From Kipferlia bialata (taxonomy: Eukaryota; Fornicata): 30,170 bases of DNA. The position numbers were made by a program, and so were the translations under genes. The notes below the pieces were generated by a model. That model saw nothing but the letters and a program-made list of their open reading frames with translations, did no database searches and had not been told where the DNA came from. The stretch spans positions 1 through 30,170 of the forward strand of contig BDIP01000088.1 of assembly GCA_003568945.1 (NCBI GenBank), given 5' to 3'. The first letter of the stretch is position 1. The number at the start of each line of letters is the position of its first letter. This document shows positions 1 to 11,168 of this stretch, in pieces.

Positions 1-147
1 GCCCGCGGGCTACAATAAGGGTCCACCTCAAAACTCAGGGCTAAACGTATTTTCGCCGGCACCTTGGTTCGCTTCCCATCACCTCTTCACCCACTCTGCT
101 TTCACTGATAGAGGTGAGAACTAATCTTTTGCTCGGTCCTGTAGGAC
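1..147. other. Upstream intergenic sequence
   Basis: No coding exon could be supported in the first 147 bases. The stretch lies just upstream of the first ATG of the kinesin-like gene and presumably holds its promoter and 5' leader. No recognisable promoter element stands out. The end of a gene lying outside the window cannot be excluded. Confidence 0.4.
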
Positions 148-3134
148 ATGCGCGTCGTGTGCCATGTGCCATCGTCTCTGGTGTCTAGTGGCGTGTTGAG
201 TGTGCAGGACCACTCACTCTCTGTCAGGTAAGAGTGTTGTCATATGGTGGATATAGAACACCACTACATATTTCCTCAGACCGTCTGTATCATCCGTGCG
301 TGATTCGTGCGAGTGTCCCAGTCATTGTCTCCCACCCCCAGGCACAAGGGCAATATCATTGCTCACACTGAGATTGACGAGAGACTGTCTCTAGCCACCC
401 CGGGGGGCCTATTCTCTGGACTGCGTGCTGCTGTGACGCATGTGTGCAGCGGTGACTCTCTGACCTGCCTGGTACTGGCTGCGGAGCCCCAGACAGCTGT
501 GAGTGCCGTGGTGGGGGGCATAGGGGACGGGAAGGACCTAGTCTCCATGGTGGTCGGGGACATGATAGAACGTACGGTAGTTACACATCCACCAGTGTTG
601 ATAGCAGTGTATATGGGTTGTGTATGAGATCTGCAGTCTGTGACAGAGAGGAGTGTGACCTATCTATCCCTCTTCCCCCCCATTCTCATACTCACCCCCC
701 AGACCTGCGCTCTCTGACGTCCAAGGTGCTGAGACACTCTCTTGCCATATCCTGTGTGGGTGTGCGGGAGGGGGGCCTGTCGAAGGAGTCCCAGTACTAT
801 GACATCCTGGACCCAGGCCGCACCCCCTCCGTCCATCTAGGCCCCAGACGTACTAGGATCACAGACGTGACCAAGCTGGCCCTACACTCGGCGTCCATTG
901 ACGAGGGGGTGGGGGAGCGGGTGTCGGCTGCACTGGGGACGTCTGGGGTGAGTGTGGTAGTGGACGTGTGCGTGTCTGCCTTTGGCCTCAGGATGAAGGA
1001 GGGGGCAGACAGAGACGCAGGGGCGGCGGGTCTCGAGTGGACCCCCACCCGTGACTCCCACCTCAGGCTGTGCCTGGTGTCCCCGGATGCCCTTGAGTCC
1101 TTGGTCGATGTCCTGGGGGCCATAGCAGACAACGCCCCCTACGTGCCCTTCAGCGTGTGCCGCATAGCCCAGTTCCTGAGGCCTGAGCTGGACGGGGTGG
1201 TGCCCTGCCAGTGTGTGGCCCTGCTGCCATCCGAGACAGAGGGTGCCCTGCTGCTGTACGATGGCCTCAGGCTGTGCAGGAGCATGGGGGGGCAGAGCAC
1301 AAGGTATGCAGGGTGTGTGTGTTAGATATTAGCAGTTCTGTTCCCTCCTGCTGTTGTATATACCTCTTCGTGTCTGACCCAGGTTCACCAGGGCTGTTGG
1401 CAAGCAGGGCATGCGGAGCGCCACCAGTAGGAGGGTCAAGGAGGAACAGGTGGGTGCACTACTCTGGTCTGGATAGTGTGGCATCTATTGATTCATCAGT
1501 GTTTTACTATGTACTCATACTCACGTTCTTGTCCCGTCCTCACCCCCCAGGTCCTCAAGATGCTGAGGGATCTGGAGGAGGAGAAGGGCCGGCGGCGGAG
1601 ACAGGCTGCGCGTGTGATTGCCTCCCCCATGGCCTCTGGGGGCAGGGTCATGCACTCACCTGCACCTAGGGGGGAGGTGCTGTTTGCGTGTGACGATGAC
1701 GCCTTGGGCAGGTCACTTAAGGGCGAGAGGGACCTGTCCCACTCATTCCGCCAGGAACCCCCCTCTGCCTCTGCCTCTGCCTCCCAGAGTGACGCCCACC
1801 CCTCCACCCCTGGTGCCTCTGCAGTCAGTATCAGTATGAGGGCCAGGGGGCACGGCCAGAGCAGGGCCTCCCCGAGACCCACGTCGGCTGTGGCATCCCC
1901 TGCTGTTGGGTCCCCTAGACATCCGGACAGACACGCTGCCAAGGGGACCCCTGTTGCAGCTGCCCCCCCTGTGAGTGTGTGTGTGGAGTCACCCAGGAGG
2001 GGCATGGCAGGGGAGATTGACACTCTAGAGCGCAAGAGGGATGGCCTGCTGGGTCAGAGGCAGGGCCTGGAGGCTGAGACGGAGAAGGCCCAGGCCCTGC
2101 ACGAGAGACTGGTGCACTCGACAGAGAGACGGGCGGCCAGGATCAGTGCCCTTGAGAAGGAGCAACTGTCTCTGTCTCTGTCGGGTGCGGCCTCTACCAA
2201 GGAGGCCAGGTCTCACAAGAACAAGCACCCCAAGCGGGAGGGGCCAGACCTGTCGCACCTCAGCACCCAGCTGGTGGAGGTGGAGGCAGACATCGAGCGG
2301 CTGGAGCTGGCACTGCTGGCCATGCCCAGGAGAGGGGCAGGCCCTGCCACCCAGGCCTCCCCCCGGCACCGTGCAACCCCTGCCCACCACGAGAAGAGGG
2401 GGAGGGAGGGCATGGGCAAGAAGGGGAGGGAGGGGGACCAGGGGGCCAGTGCCGTCCCCACCCCCCTCCCTGCCGTGCCCCTCCCTGCCCCCCCTGTCTA
2501 TGTCACTGCAGAGACACAGACCGAGGGGGAGACTGCCGCATCTGGGCTGATGCGCCTGTACACTGCGTCCATGCGCAGTGTGGAGGAGAGGGAGCAGGAG
2601 CTGGCCCGGCTGACTGAGAGGCTGCAGGAGAGGTCCGGGGCAGCGGATGAGCGGGACCGGCTGCAGGCTGTGGTGTCGCATCTGGAGGAGGCCAGGGGGG
2701 AGGCCGCAGAGGAGCTGGAGGCGGTCGGGGCCAGCATCGCCAACTGCGTGCAGGCTCTAGCCACCCTCAATGCCCAGAAGGGACAACTGCAGAGGGAGAA
2801 CGGCGCCTTCAGGAGGAGGGTTGTGTCGATGCAGAAGGAGCTTGCTTCTATGCAACGCGAGACAGATGAGAGGGAGAGTGAATCATTCTCCCCAGAACAG
2901 CGGTCTCTCCTCATATCCACGATCAAGGTACACTCTATTTCTTGTATATACTAGGGCCAGAACCTGTGGATTGCCTTACTGTTCGATACTACATTACATA
3001 CAGTAGTTTATATCATTTCATATCCCTCTCACCCTCAGGAACTCCAGAGGCAGCTCAGCACCATGACCATGCGCGCCGCCTCTCTTGCAAATGAGAGAGA
3101 GCAGAGAGAGCCAACTCGGGAGGGGTCTGATTAA
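148..3134 (+). CDS. Kinesin-like protein with degenerate motor domain and coiled-coil tail
   Basis: Six exons can be joined in frame: 148-227, 342-571, 703-1303, 1383-1449, 1551-2927 and 3039-3134, giving 816 residues. The start MRVVCHVPSS resembles the first strand of kinesin motors (IRVVCRVRP). Residues about 235-315 match the end of a motor: SLVDVLGAIAD then APYVPFSVCRIAQFL then CVALLPSE, compared with the family pattern LGNVISALAD, VPYRDSKLTRLL and IATVSPSE. The P-loop (GQTGSGKT) is not present; its place is taken by LVLAAEPQTAVSAVV. The switch I NxxSSRSH and switch II DLAGSE motifs are also unrecognisable. Residues about 480-580 and 665-775 are heptad-rich Glu/Arg/Leu coiled coil, separated by low-complexity Pro/Ser/Ala-rich stretches. 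Inference: a non-hydrolysing kinesin relative that binds or dimerises rather than walks. The donor at 572 (GTACGG) is unusual but recurs elsewhere in the window. Kinesin family membership is a by-eye call. Confidence 0.68.
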
Positions 3135-3505
3135 CCGATGTGTCACTGGGTCTGTCCTGTCATGTACCAATATTATTTTAGCGTAGAGGTCTTCTTACAT
3201 CGATACACTGATTCCAAACGGTTGCCATCATTGTATGTGCCGGTGTTTGCAGAACCTCAATAGAGTCTCCACGTGTCTTTGGGAATATCACGTAAGATGC
3301 AGGGTTATTATAGTGAGGGTGTGCATAAAGGAGGGATGAAGTGGATAGATGCGCCACTACCATAGAATGGATACCAGCGTCACAACTGAGTAATTTCCAT
3401 CGGATATCCGGAAGTTTTCCGAATATGCCCCTTTTTGGAAAAATACAATTGCGCCAAGAGAAACTCATAGAGGACTTCTCTCCTATGAAAAGCATCAGTA
3501 CCAGT
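3135..3505. other. Intergenic region between kinesin-like and histone-like genes
   Basis: AT-richer sequence than the flanking genes. An open frame runs from 3341 into the first exon of the histone-like gene, so a longer N-terminus beginning at 3341 or 3485 is possible. I prefer the ATG at 3506 because the upstream residues look non-coding in composition. No promoter motif was recognised. Confidence 0.35.
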
Positions 3506-4728
3506 ATGTCCACATTCACCTCCAAGCCCGAGAACCCCCTCTACCAGGGTTAGTACATGTGTAGTTGTCTATATTTGTTGTTTGTGTTATAAGCGGGGGA
3601 GTTTGAGTTGACTGAATGTTGATTTGTCTTTCAAGTCTGTTCCACATCCTGATATTCTGCAGTTGGGATCTTCATTTCGATGTATTTTGTTATTGGTGTA
3701 CAGTACTGTCTCAATGTCGTCGTTTTCTGTTTGTATCAGCTCGTCATACCCGAATATCAATCGCATATTTGAAGGTTGCCTCTTATTTTGGTATGATATT
3801 GTTGAGTTTCCAATTTCTGTCTCTCGCCCTGTCTCACGTCCAGAGCTCCTCCTTGAGGCCCTCTCCACCCTTCGCCGTGGATCCAAGGGTGTCTCTGCCG
3901 TTGCCACCAGGAACTGGTTCAACAACACATGCGACATCGACCACGACGGAGTTCTCCGCCTCATCAACGTCAACCTCCGTGCCATGGAGGTGGGTGATTG
4001 TATTCTGTGTCTTCCCTGTAAGTAGTGCTTTAGTACCATAGGTTTGGTTGATTCTTTTGTGTATTGGCCTCTAGTATCATATATTTGCTCGTCTCACACT
4101 GACTCGATTTGGATTGACCATTGGGATTTTTCCTGACAACTATTGTTGTGCATCATCTCACTTCAGGAGAACGACTTCGTTGAGCGCACTACCCCCATGA
4201 GATGGTGCCTCACTGCCAACGGCCGCAAGGTATGGACAATTGTTTCAAATGCAGATTTGGCGGCAACACATTTCTCTAATGTATTTTTGCATTGGTACTC
4301 TACCGCGAGTCTTATGTGTTCTCTTACCCGTAGGCCAGGGACAACCTCCGCAAGACCCCCGCCTTCAAGAAGTGGGCCAAGTGGATTGCCCTTGAGGAGT
4401 CTGAGCGCGAGGACCTCCTCGAGGAGTTTGAGGCCAACAAGGAGGCCAGGAAGGCCGCCCTCGTCAAGGTGTGTAGTGGGTGTGTTGTGTATCTCCTTAC
4501 AGTCTGGAGTACAGCCCTGACCCCCAGAAGGCCAAGGCCGCCAAGAAGGCCGCCAAGAAGACCCCCGCCAAGAAGGAGTCCAAGGGTGCCGCCAAGAAGA
4601 CCCCCGCTAAGAGGGCCCCTGCCAAGAAGACTCCCGCCAAGAAGGCCGACAAGCCCAAGACCAAGAAGAAGGCCCCCGCCAAGAAGGCCGGTGCCAAGAA
4701 GACCGCTGCCAAGAAGGGCAAGAAGTAA
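3506..4728 (+). CDS. Linker-histone-like protein (winged helix plus lysine-rich tail)
   Basis: Exons 3506-3548, 3844-3989, 4167-4229, 4334-4468 and 4528-4728 join in frame to 195 residues. Residues about 14-80 look like an H1-type winged helix: LLLEALSTLRRGSKGVSAVA, then a helix with LINVNLRAMEENDFVER, then the wing-like MRWCLTANGRKA. Residues about 85-128 are a charged helix rich in Glu, Lys and Trp. The last 67 residues are almost entirely Lys, Ala and Pro in KKTPAKK-type repeats, the composition of histone H1 C-terminal tails. The expected role is binding linker DNA and compacting chromatin in the nucleus. Length and domain order fit a small H1. The final splice uses the acceptor CTGACCCCCAG at 4517-4527. 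The stop codon TAA lies inside a consensus donor GTAAGT (4725-4730), so an alternative 3' end is conceivable. A different winged-helix DNA-binding protein with a basic tail is the main alternative. Confidence 0.72.
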
Positions 4729-5004
4729 GTGGTCCATTGTTGTGTCTGGCCCCGTGCAGTCAGTCTTGTGAGGAGTTTGTTTGTCCTCTCTTGTAACAGT
4801 GTCCCCAGTGTACGGTGTTTTGATGGGGTGGGTTTTTGGTTAGTTTTGTGTTCATAACTAAATGATGATTTAAGTGTGGGTAGTGTTGTGTGAGTTATAG
4901 TATGAATTGAGTGGCAACACTTGTGTCTACTCCTCTCAGAAGGAGTACATGAGTAGACCTAACAAGGTAAGAGCCCCGCACTGTAACTATGAGTCATTTA
5001 TGTG
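4729..5004. other. Convergent intergenic region with a possible 3'-UTR exon
   Basis: This lies between the stop of the histone-like gene (+) and the stop of the TRM11 gene (-). It holds a segment that looks like an isolated exon: acceptor TCCTCTCAG ending at 4939, 27 bases, then donor GTAAGA at 4967. With the GTAAGT donor at 4725 this could be an intron in the 3' end of the histone-like gene. No other coding signal was seen. Confidence 0.35.
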
Positions 5005-6413
5005 TCAGAGTGACTGTCTCTTTGCTTGCGGCCCCTTGGCGTCTCTGGCCGCCCTCTCCTCCAGCTCCCCCTTGATCACCGCCCTGAAGTCCGTTGTGAA
5101 CACAACCGCCTTGTAGAAGGTGTGGGCCGGGTTGGCGATGCCCTCGTAGTGGGCAGCAACGCGGTAGGGCTCCGAGTTGCGCTGCATCACGACGTACCAC
5201 CTGCCGTGCTTCCTGCTGAACTTCTGGTACACAGCTGCTATCTTGTCCAGACAGGGGTGGCACGGGATGTCCCGGGGGTCCGACAGGCCCTCTATATAGG
5301 GCATGCAGTAGCACAGACGGCCCCCCTCCCGCAGACACCTCGAGCTCTCATCCAACAAGCCCAGGAACACGTCTCTCTCCTTCTCCCCCCCTCTCTTCCC
5401 CTCCCTCACTCCGTATGGGGGGTCTGTGACCACGGCGTCGGCTGCTATTCTATCCCTGTAGGGCAGCTTGAACACATCGCCCTGGCAGATGGAGGTGCAG
5501 GGCAGGGAGTACTGTCTGAAGTTGTCCCAGGCCTTGACCCCGCCCTTGCCAGCTATCACCTTGGCCGAGGCCTCCGAGCCAAACACGTGGCACCCGGCAT
5601 GGGACGCAGCAACGCCGATACTGCCTGTCCCGAAGCAGGGCTCGAGCACCAGGGACCCCCTCCTGGCCTTGGTGGCATTGACCATGACTGCCGAGGCCAG
5701 GGGGTCCATGGAGGTGGGGCCAATGTGGGCACGCGTCTTGAGGGAGAGGTCCGAGATGGCACCCCGCCTCGAGTTGCCAATCCTCCAGCCCAGCACCGTG
5801 CACCTGAGCCTCCCCCCCTCCGGCAGCGGGATGGGTGTGTGGGAGATGGGGTCGGGGTGCAGGGCCTCCTTGGCTGCCAGGGACCGGGTGAAGGCAGCCT
5901 CAGCCTCGCCAAACTCCAGCAGCCGTGGGGTGTACCACACATCCCTTCTGATCGGGGCCTTGCACGTGGTGAAGTCAAGGTCCAGGATCTGGGGGGTCAG
6001 AGGGAGAGTGGTGCCAGTGTACTATAGGGTGGTAGAGGACCGGTCTCACCTCCACCCTCAGCACCCCTGGGGCATTGAAGTCCAGGGTGCTGTGGCCTAG
6101 CGGGTCAGGGCTCCCCATGCTCTGGATGAGAGTGCGCCAGGCGTGGATACGGCTGTGCCTTCCTGCCTCTCCGTCCTAGGAGTGAGTCGGGGAGTGTGGG
6201 GGACGAAAGTGGTACGTGATCAATAGAAGAGAGTACCTTCTTTGCCCTAAACCGGTGGATGGTCAGGTAGTGAGTCTTGGTGGCCCTGCATGTATCCACA
6301 AATAGAGGCAGCGTGTCTCGGCAGTACTGCACTGATGCATTGCAGGGCTCTCCAGCCTGGGCCTCTCTAATCATGTTCATAGCACCTGGCATCAGGGGGG
6401 AGAGGGGGGGGGG

Positions 6414-6448
<35 letters not shown>

Positions 6449-6712
6449 TGTATTCCCAAGAAAAGTGTCGTGGACGGTATAATACTGGAGAACAGTATCA
6501 CTGGAGAGTGGGGTTGCTCGGTGACCGGGATTGAGGATTGTTGTGAACATGTGTGTCAATCATCTGATAGTGAATGTTCAATGCCACCAATACTCAAACT
6601 GTCACAGCAATGATATACCTGAGGCTACTACAGACCTCTCTCTCCTGAGTCCCCTCTGTGTCAGATCCCACGCGCCAGTAAACCTGGACACAGAGAGAGA
6701 GAGTCTTGACAT
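5005..6712 (-). CDS. TRM11: tRNA (guanine-N2)-methyltransferase, TRM11/TRMT11 family
   Basis: Four exons on the minus strand, 6712-6619, 6385-6237, 6175-6050 and 5988-5005, join in frame to 450 residues, close to human TRMT11 (about 460). TRM11 with TRM112 makes m2G at position 10 of tRNAs using S-adenosylmethionine. Diagnostic segments are GPTSMDPLASAVMVN (family pattern GNTSMDxxLSxxMAN) at about residue 215, the SAM-binding loop LVLEPCFGTGSIGVAASHAG at about 235, and the catalytic motif IV TDPPYGVRE at about 310, followed by GRWYVVMQRN near the C-terminus. The N-terminal third should be the THUMP-like tRNA-binding region and is only weakly recognisable. The first exon (31 residues, serine/arginine rich) is supported by phase and overall length, not by similarity. 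Intron 1 carries a long homopolymer that reads as poly-C in the sense direction. The gene is convergent with the histone-like gene. Confidence 0.85.
6404..6446 (-). repeat. Poly-C tract (sense strand) in TRM11 intron 1
   Basis: The plus strand shows 10 G, one C, then 32 uninterrupted G (6415-6446). In the direction of TRM11 transcription this is poly-C ending about 18 nt before the acceptor AG at 6386-6387, so it occupies the place of a polypyrimidine tract. It is one of four such tracts in the window. Confidence 0.9.
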
Positions 6713-7296
6713 GGCATAGGATCAAAGAAGTTGATATCTACACCCTTTCTTAACACTCTAAACAAAAATACAAAAATGGTGGCTACTGGTCTGTGACTTA
6801 AGGGTCAATATGTGACGAATCACTGACGCTCTCTCTCACATATAGCCGCAGCTAGCACTGTCAACAGGTAAGACTCCAACGAGAAGAGTGTATATGAGGG
6901 TCCCTCACACTCATAAATCTGTGTGATGATAGTATACATGGGTTCTTTGGGGTGTTACCTATCCCTATTAACTATTGGTGGCTATATATAGTGTCTGGCA
7001 TTGACTCTTGCTCTGTTCCCTTATACTGCACTACAATGAGTTACATGAGTGATATTCATCATCACACTTAATGTAGTGACCTTTAGAGTCGTATACGGCC
7101 TGTGGGCAAGTAGACACGTGGGAATATGGGCGTTGCTCATCAGGTGTATACCTATGTCTGATTGGGATCCAGTACGTATACATGTTGTGTCCACAATGAG
7201 TGGTAGGACTGGGTATATATATGTGTATCAGATATCCTGGTAGTATCCCTTTCTCTCCCTCTCTATCATAGACTCTATGACAACTGTCCCCCCCAG
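6713..7296. other. Divergent intergenic region, no confident gene
   Basis: AT-rich sequence between the TRM11 start (-) and the first traced exon of the FAD oxidoreductase (+). A donor-like CAG/GTAAGA at about 6867-6872 and an acceptor-like CCCCCCCAG ending at 7296 suggest that the oxidoreductase may have one or more short 5' exons here, which I could not define. No longer coding stretch is visible. Confidence 0.4.
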
Positions 7297-7328
7297 TACT
7301 CATCGGGCCTAATGGAAAGTGTTTGCAT

Positions 7329-10300
7329 ATGTATGACAGTCTCCCTGTATTACCTCCAGTTGATTGCACTGCTATGGCCCCCCCCACTCATCTACCCACA
7401 AAGGGTGCTGAGAGGGAGAGAGAGAGTGGGGACGTGGAGGATGCTGTGCCTGCGTTTCCAGACGACAGCCTCATATGCAAGTGGGTATATGTCTCTCTCT
7501 CCTGCTACACTCACGCCACCTCACTCTCTCCCCCGTCCATACACGCAATCTCTCCCACTAACCCTTCCTACTATATACATCTATATATATACATATGTAC
7601 CCTCCCCCGACCCTGCAGGTGTGAGAAGGTGACAGTGGCAGATGCACGAGTGGCCATCAGGGGCCTCATCCGGCAGATCCATCTGTCTCATGAGACAACC
7701 GGTCTCCCCATACCCCTAGGCCCCAAGGGCAGGGTGCTGATAGATGCCAATGCCCTCAAGGGAACAAGGCTCAGGATGGGGTGAGGCCCGTATATATTGT
7801 TAACAATTCCATCCCATCCATTGCTACTCCACCCCCTCTCTGACCCCTAGCCTCGGTGCCTGTAAGGGTGCCTGGTGTGGCAGACACCTGCCAGACCTGG
7901 TGTGGGAGGAGGGGGCTGAGGTGCGTATGGGTAACATAGGATAGTATACCACACTCTCTGTGGGAGTTCTCTCTTGCCCCTGACCTCCCAGATGGTGCCC
8001 TACACGCTTAGGCCTCTTACGGTCAAGTCGAACCGGATAGGTGGGGTTGTATTGTATACACTAGCAGGGGTCCATTTGAACACTCTGAACCCCAAAATAT
8101 ATACAGTAGTATGTGTGTGCAGTCTAGTTGTAATGTGTAGTTGTTGTCTCCCTAACCCAGGTGTATTGGCCGAGAGCCACAGTGAGGATGTGTGTCTGTC
8201 CAATAGAATGACCACCCCTGATGTCGAGTTATCAACAGGGTTCATGTCAGACCCCCTGCGCTTCCAGTCCACTCTCTACACCACAGGGCCTAGGATGTAC
8301 ACCCACACACCTGATGCAGACAGCACTGTGAGAGTGGATCAGCTAGAGGTTGTGGACACAGATGTGCTGATACTGGGGGCTGGGAGTGCAGGCCTAGGTA
8401 CAGACATACAATGAGTGACACTGCCCTCTGTCGTAGCAGATTAGTCTTGACACATACTGGTGTATATCTCACACTACTCCTTGTTACCCACACAGGCACT
8501 GCCGTAGCCTGTGCCAGACGTAACATGGCCCTAGAGGCAGCAGGAGCCATACCCCTTAGGGTCACCCTGCTAGATACACGGGCAGCATCGGGGCAGGTGG
8601 GGATTCCTATATATCTGTGACTGCTTCAAAAGTGCATCATGCCTCTGTAGCTACACGTCTATATAGATAACAGTGTATCCAACCCCAGGGCGACCAGAAG
8701 CATGCCATCGGTGGTGTCAGGAGTGCCATGTCTGATCCAGAGACTGTGCTATTGGTGTCAGAGAGCCAGAAGCACCTGTCTACGTGGAACACCAACCTGC
8801 TGCCACACGAGACAGAGACAGAGGTAGGTGTATGTACCAGTGAGGGGGTTGATGGATGAGTGAGATGCATTCCCGGATAGTCTCCCCTAGCACTGTGTGA
8901 TATAGTATAGACAGCCTGCCCCTGACCCCCCAGGCCGACATTGGGTGGGCACGCAGTGGATACATCTTCACAGCATATGGAGAGGAACAGAAGGCCACTC
9001 TGGAGAAGGTCATTAGAACACAGGTGACACAGTGTGTTGCAGTATTAGCTGTCTTATACATATACTATATATACTGTATAGACCCAACCCCCAGAAGTCC
9101 AATGCCGCTCTCGGCCTCCACCCCGAGACAGGTCTGGTGTGGGTGGATACAGAGACCATAGTGTCCCTTGTGCCAGGGATCAACACTGAGGGTCTGCTAG
9201 GGGGAGCATACAGCCCAAGAGACGGAGTGGCCAGTCCAATTAGGTAGGAGGGGTGTACACTGTACTCCGATGATCTACACCTTATACCTGTTATGTATAC
9301 ACACACCTTGTCTCACCCCAGGTGGGCTGTGTCTGCCACCAATAGGGCAGTGGGCGACCCATCCCTCACGCACTGCTCCCTTGTCACCTGTGCCCATGTG
9401 GTTAGGGTACTGGACTCAGAGGGGGAGGGAGAGGGGGAGAGGTGCAGGGTCCTGGTGAGGCTCAAGAGACGGGATGAGCAGGACATATACCAGGTGATGA
9501 GAGCCAACATATACTAATATTTATGTGTGTATGAACATGCCTCTCATCACCCCTCTTCCCTCTGACCCCAGGTCATCCGTGCCCAGTGTGTGATAGAGGC
9601 CCTAGGGGGTGCTGCCAACATAGTGCAGGAGAGGTCGGGGCTGGGGCTGCTGCAGATATTCCCAGACTCCCACGACGCCTTTGTCACAAGCAAGAGTACG
9701 TATATGTTCCTTAGGAGATACCAAGATCCTTCCCTTAGACATACCTACCCTCTCACCTCAGTCAAGGACGCCCCCTCTCTCCTCCAGGGCCAGAGGGCAG
9801 GCCCAGTGGTGATAGACCTGAGGCCGTCCTGCTCATTCGGCAGTGTGTACTGGTATGTGTGTATGAGTATATGTATATATGAGTATATATATACCTGTGG
9901 CCATCTGTAGCGTATGAGTCACTGAGAAGATGGCAGTACAATACCATATCTGCACCGAATGTGTGTCATCGTGTCTGGAACTACTATAACATATAGCACA
10001 GTTCTTTGACTCCCAGGTACATCACCCCCGAGGGCCAGATCATCATGTGTGGCACACCCAGGTAACAGAGACATGGCAGTAGAGCCCTCTCTTCACAATC
10101 AAGATACCTCTTAGTATCACGGTATATTACGCTATGGTTCCATCATACTTACTTCAGCCCCCCCCAGCCAGGCCTGGATGATGCCGGTTCATCCACCCAC
10201 CTGCCTGAGCTGTGTCAGAGACTGACCAACCAGACACCATACGCGTCAGCCCTCAGGGTATGTGACCTGCTATGTGACATGCTACTCACTATTTACCAAT

Positions 10301-10679
10301 ATCAACTATCTTGACCAACATTGACTATTGACCATCATTGACTATCAGGTCCACCGCCGATGGAGGGGTGTGTACCCCAACACGCCAGACGGCAAGCCAA
10401 TAGTGGGACCTGACCCCGAGAACCCTAGGCTGTTCCATGTCAATGGACTGGCAGGACATGGTATGTTACGCGATGGTTGACAATATTATATAAGTACACG
10501 AGGCTCTGATGTCAGGCTTCATGCTGAGTCTTGGCCTTGGTAGACTGGTGTGTGACGCAGTGTATGCCCAGATAGGGGCCGAGGACACAGGGAAGACCTT
10601 TGGGGAGGGAGAGAGAGAGAGGATACTGACAGCAATGAGGGTCAACAGAAACTACACTGGGAAGGAACTGCTGAAGTGA
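7329..10679 (+). CDS. FAD-dependent oxidoreductase (DAO family) with N-terminal BFD-like [2Fe-2S] domain
   Basis: Sixteen exons join without a phase break: 7329-7480, 7619-7780, 7851-7920, 7992-8040, 8161-8397, 8496-8596, 8689-8823, 8934-9023, 9095-9243, 9322-9493, 9572-9695, 9762-9852, 10017-10061, 10158-10257, 10349-10460 and 10516-10679 (650 residues). Residues about 48-115 form a BFD-like [2Fe-2S] domain with ICKCEKVT and then GLGACKGAWCGRHL, giving CxC and CxxxxC cluster ligands. Next comes YTLRPLTVKSNRIGGVLAE, like the segment after the BFD domain in opine-oxidase-type A subunits. The dinucleotide fold VLILGAGSAGLGTAVA (about residue 215) starts a DAO domain that closes with NTPDGKPIVGPDPENP, NGLAGHGFML and GLGRLVCDAV, typical of glycine/sarcosine oxidase-like flavoproteins. 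The substrate is unknown: an amino or imino compound, or glycerol phosphate. The start is uncertain because the frame stays open upstream to an acceptor at 7296. Confidence 0.8.
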
Positions 10680-11168
10680 GGACAGCCACGATTAGGGTAG
10701 CGGGAGTGTTTGTTTGTAACTTGCCACTGATGGGTGAGGATAAGTGAGGCGGTAGGTGCAGAGCATCAACCTGTGCCCACCTGTGTTAATGTGTACTGTA
10801 TGTGTACCTTGAGAGACTCTCAAGTTACCATCCACTGTAATATATGTACCAATCTGTATCGCTTGGGAAGAAGGTCACTACTTCTCCATTCACAGTTATC
10901 ATGCTCATTGTGTGAGTGTTTCTTTGATGAACCCATGTAAGATGCTAGACCCTTTACTCAAGTGACAAGTTTGACACAATTCGGTGCCAGTTGTGTGGAC
11001 TCTTTTGGTTCTCACAGTTGCGCAATCTCTTCAGTAATCGAATCATCAGCAATGAGTAGCGTGTGTAACGTTAGGAAGGTATAGTGGGCAGAGGTATTAT
11101 TTGTAAGGTCAGTACTAGGGTGGATCCAGTCAGTGAAATTCTTCTGTCTCCGCCAATGACCCTAGAAT
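10680..11168. other. Intergenic region
   Basis: About 490 bases between two plus-strand genes. Only short open frames without family resemblance or splice support are present. I see no RNA gene or repeat. Confidence 0.5.

Noticed and set aside
1496-2681. Long minus-strand frames opposite the kinesin-like tail
   Set aside because: They are shadows of a GC-rich coding exon in the opposite strand; low-complexity composition and no family resemblance.
4469-4771. Arg/Pro-rich plus-strand frame overlapping the histone-like tail
   Set aside because: It is the out-of-frame reading of the Lys/Ala/Pro codons; the in-frame tail is a classic H1-type sequence.
5026-6100. Long plus-strand frames opposite TRM11
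   Set aside because: They are antisense shadows of the conserved methyltransferase exon, with no motif of their own.
6105-6449. Minus-strand open frame starting with a run of proline
   Set aside because: The proline run is just the translated poly-C tract in the TRM11 intron. Only the part after the acceptor (6385-6237) is real exon.
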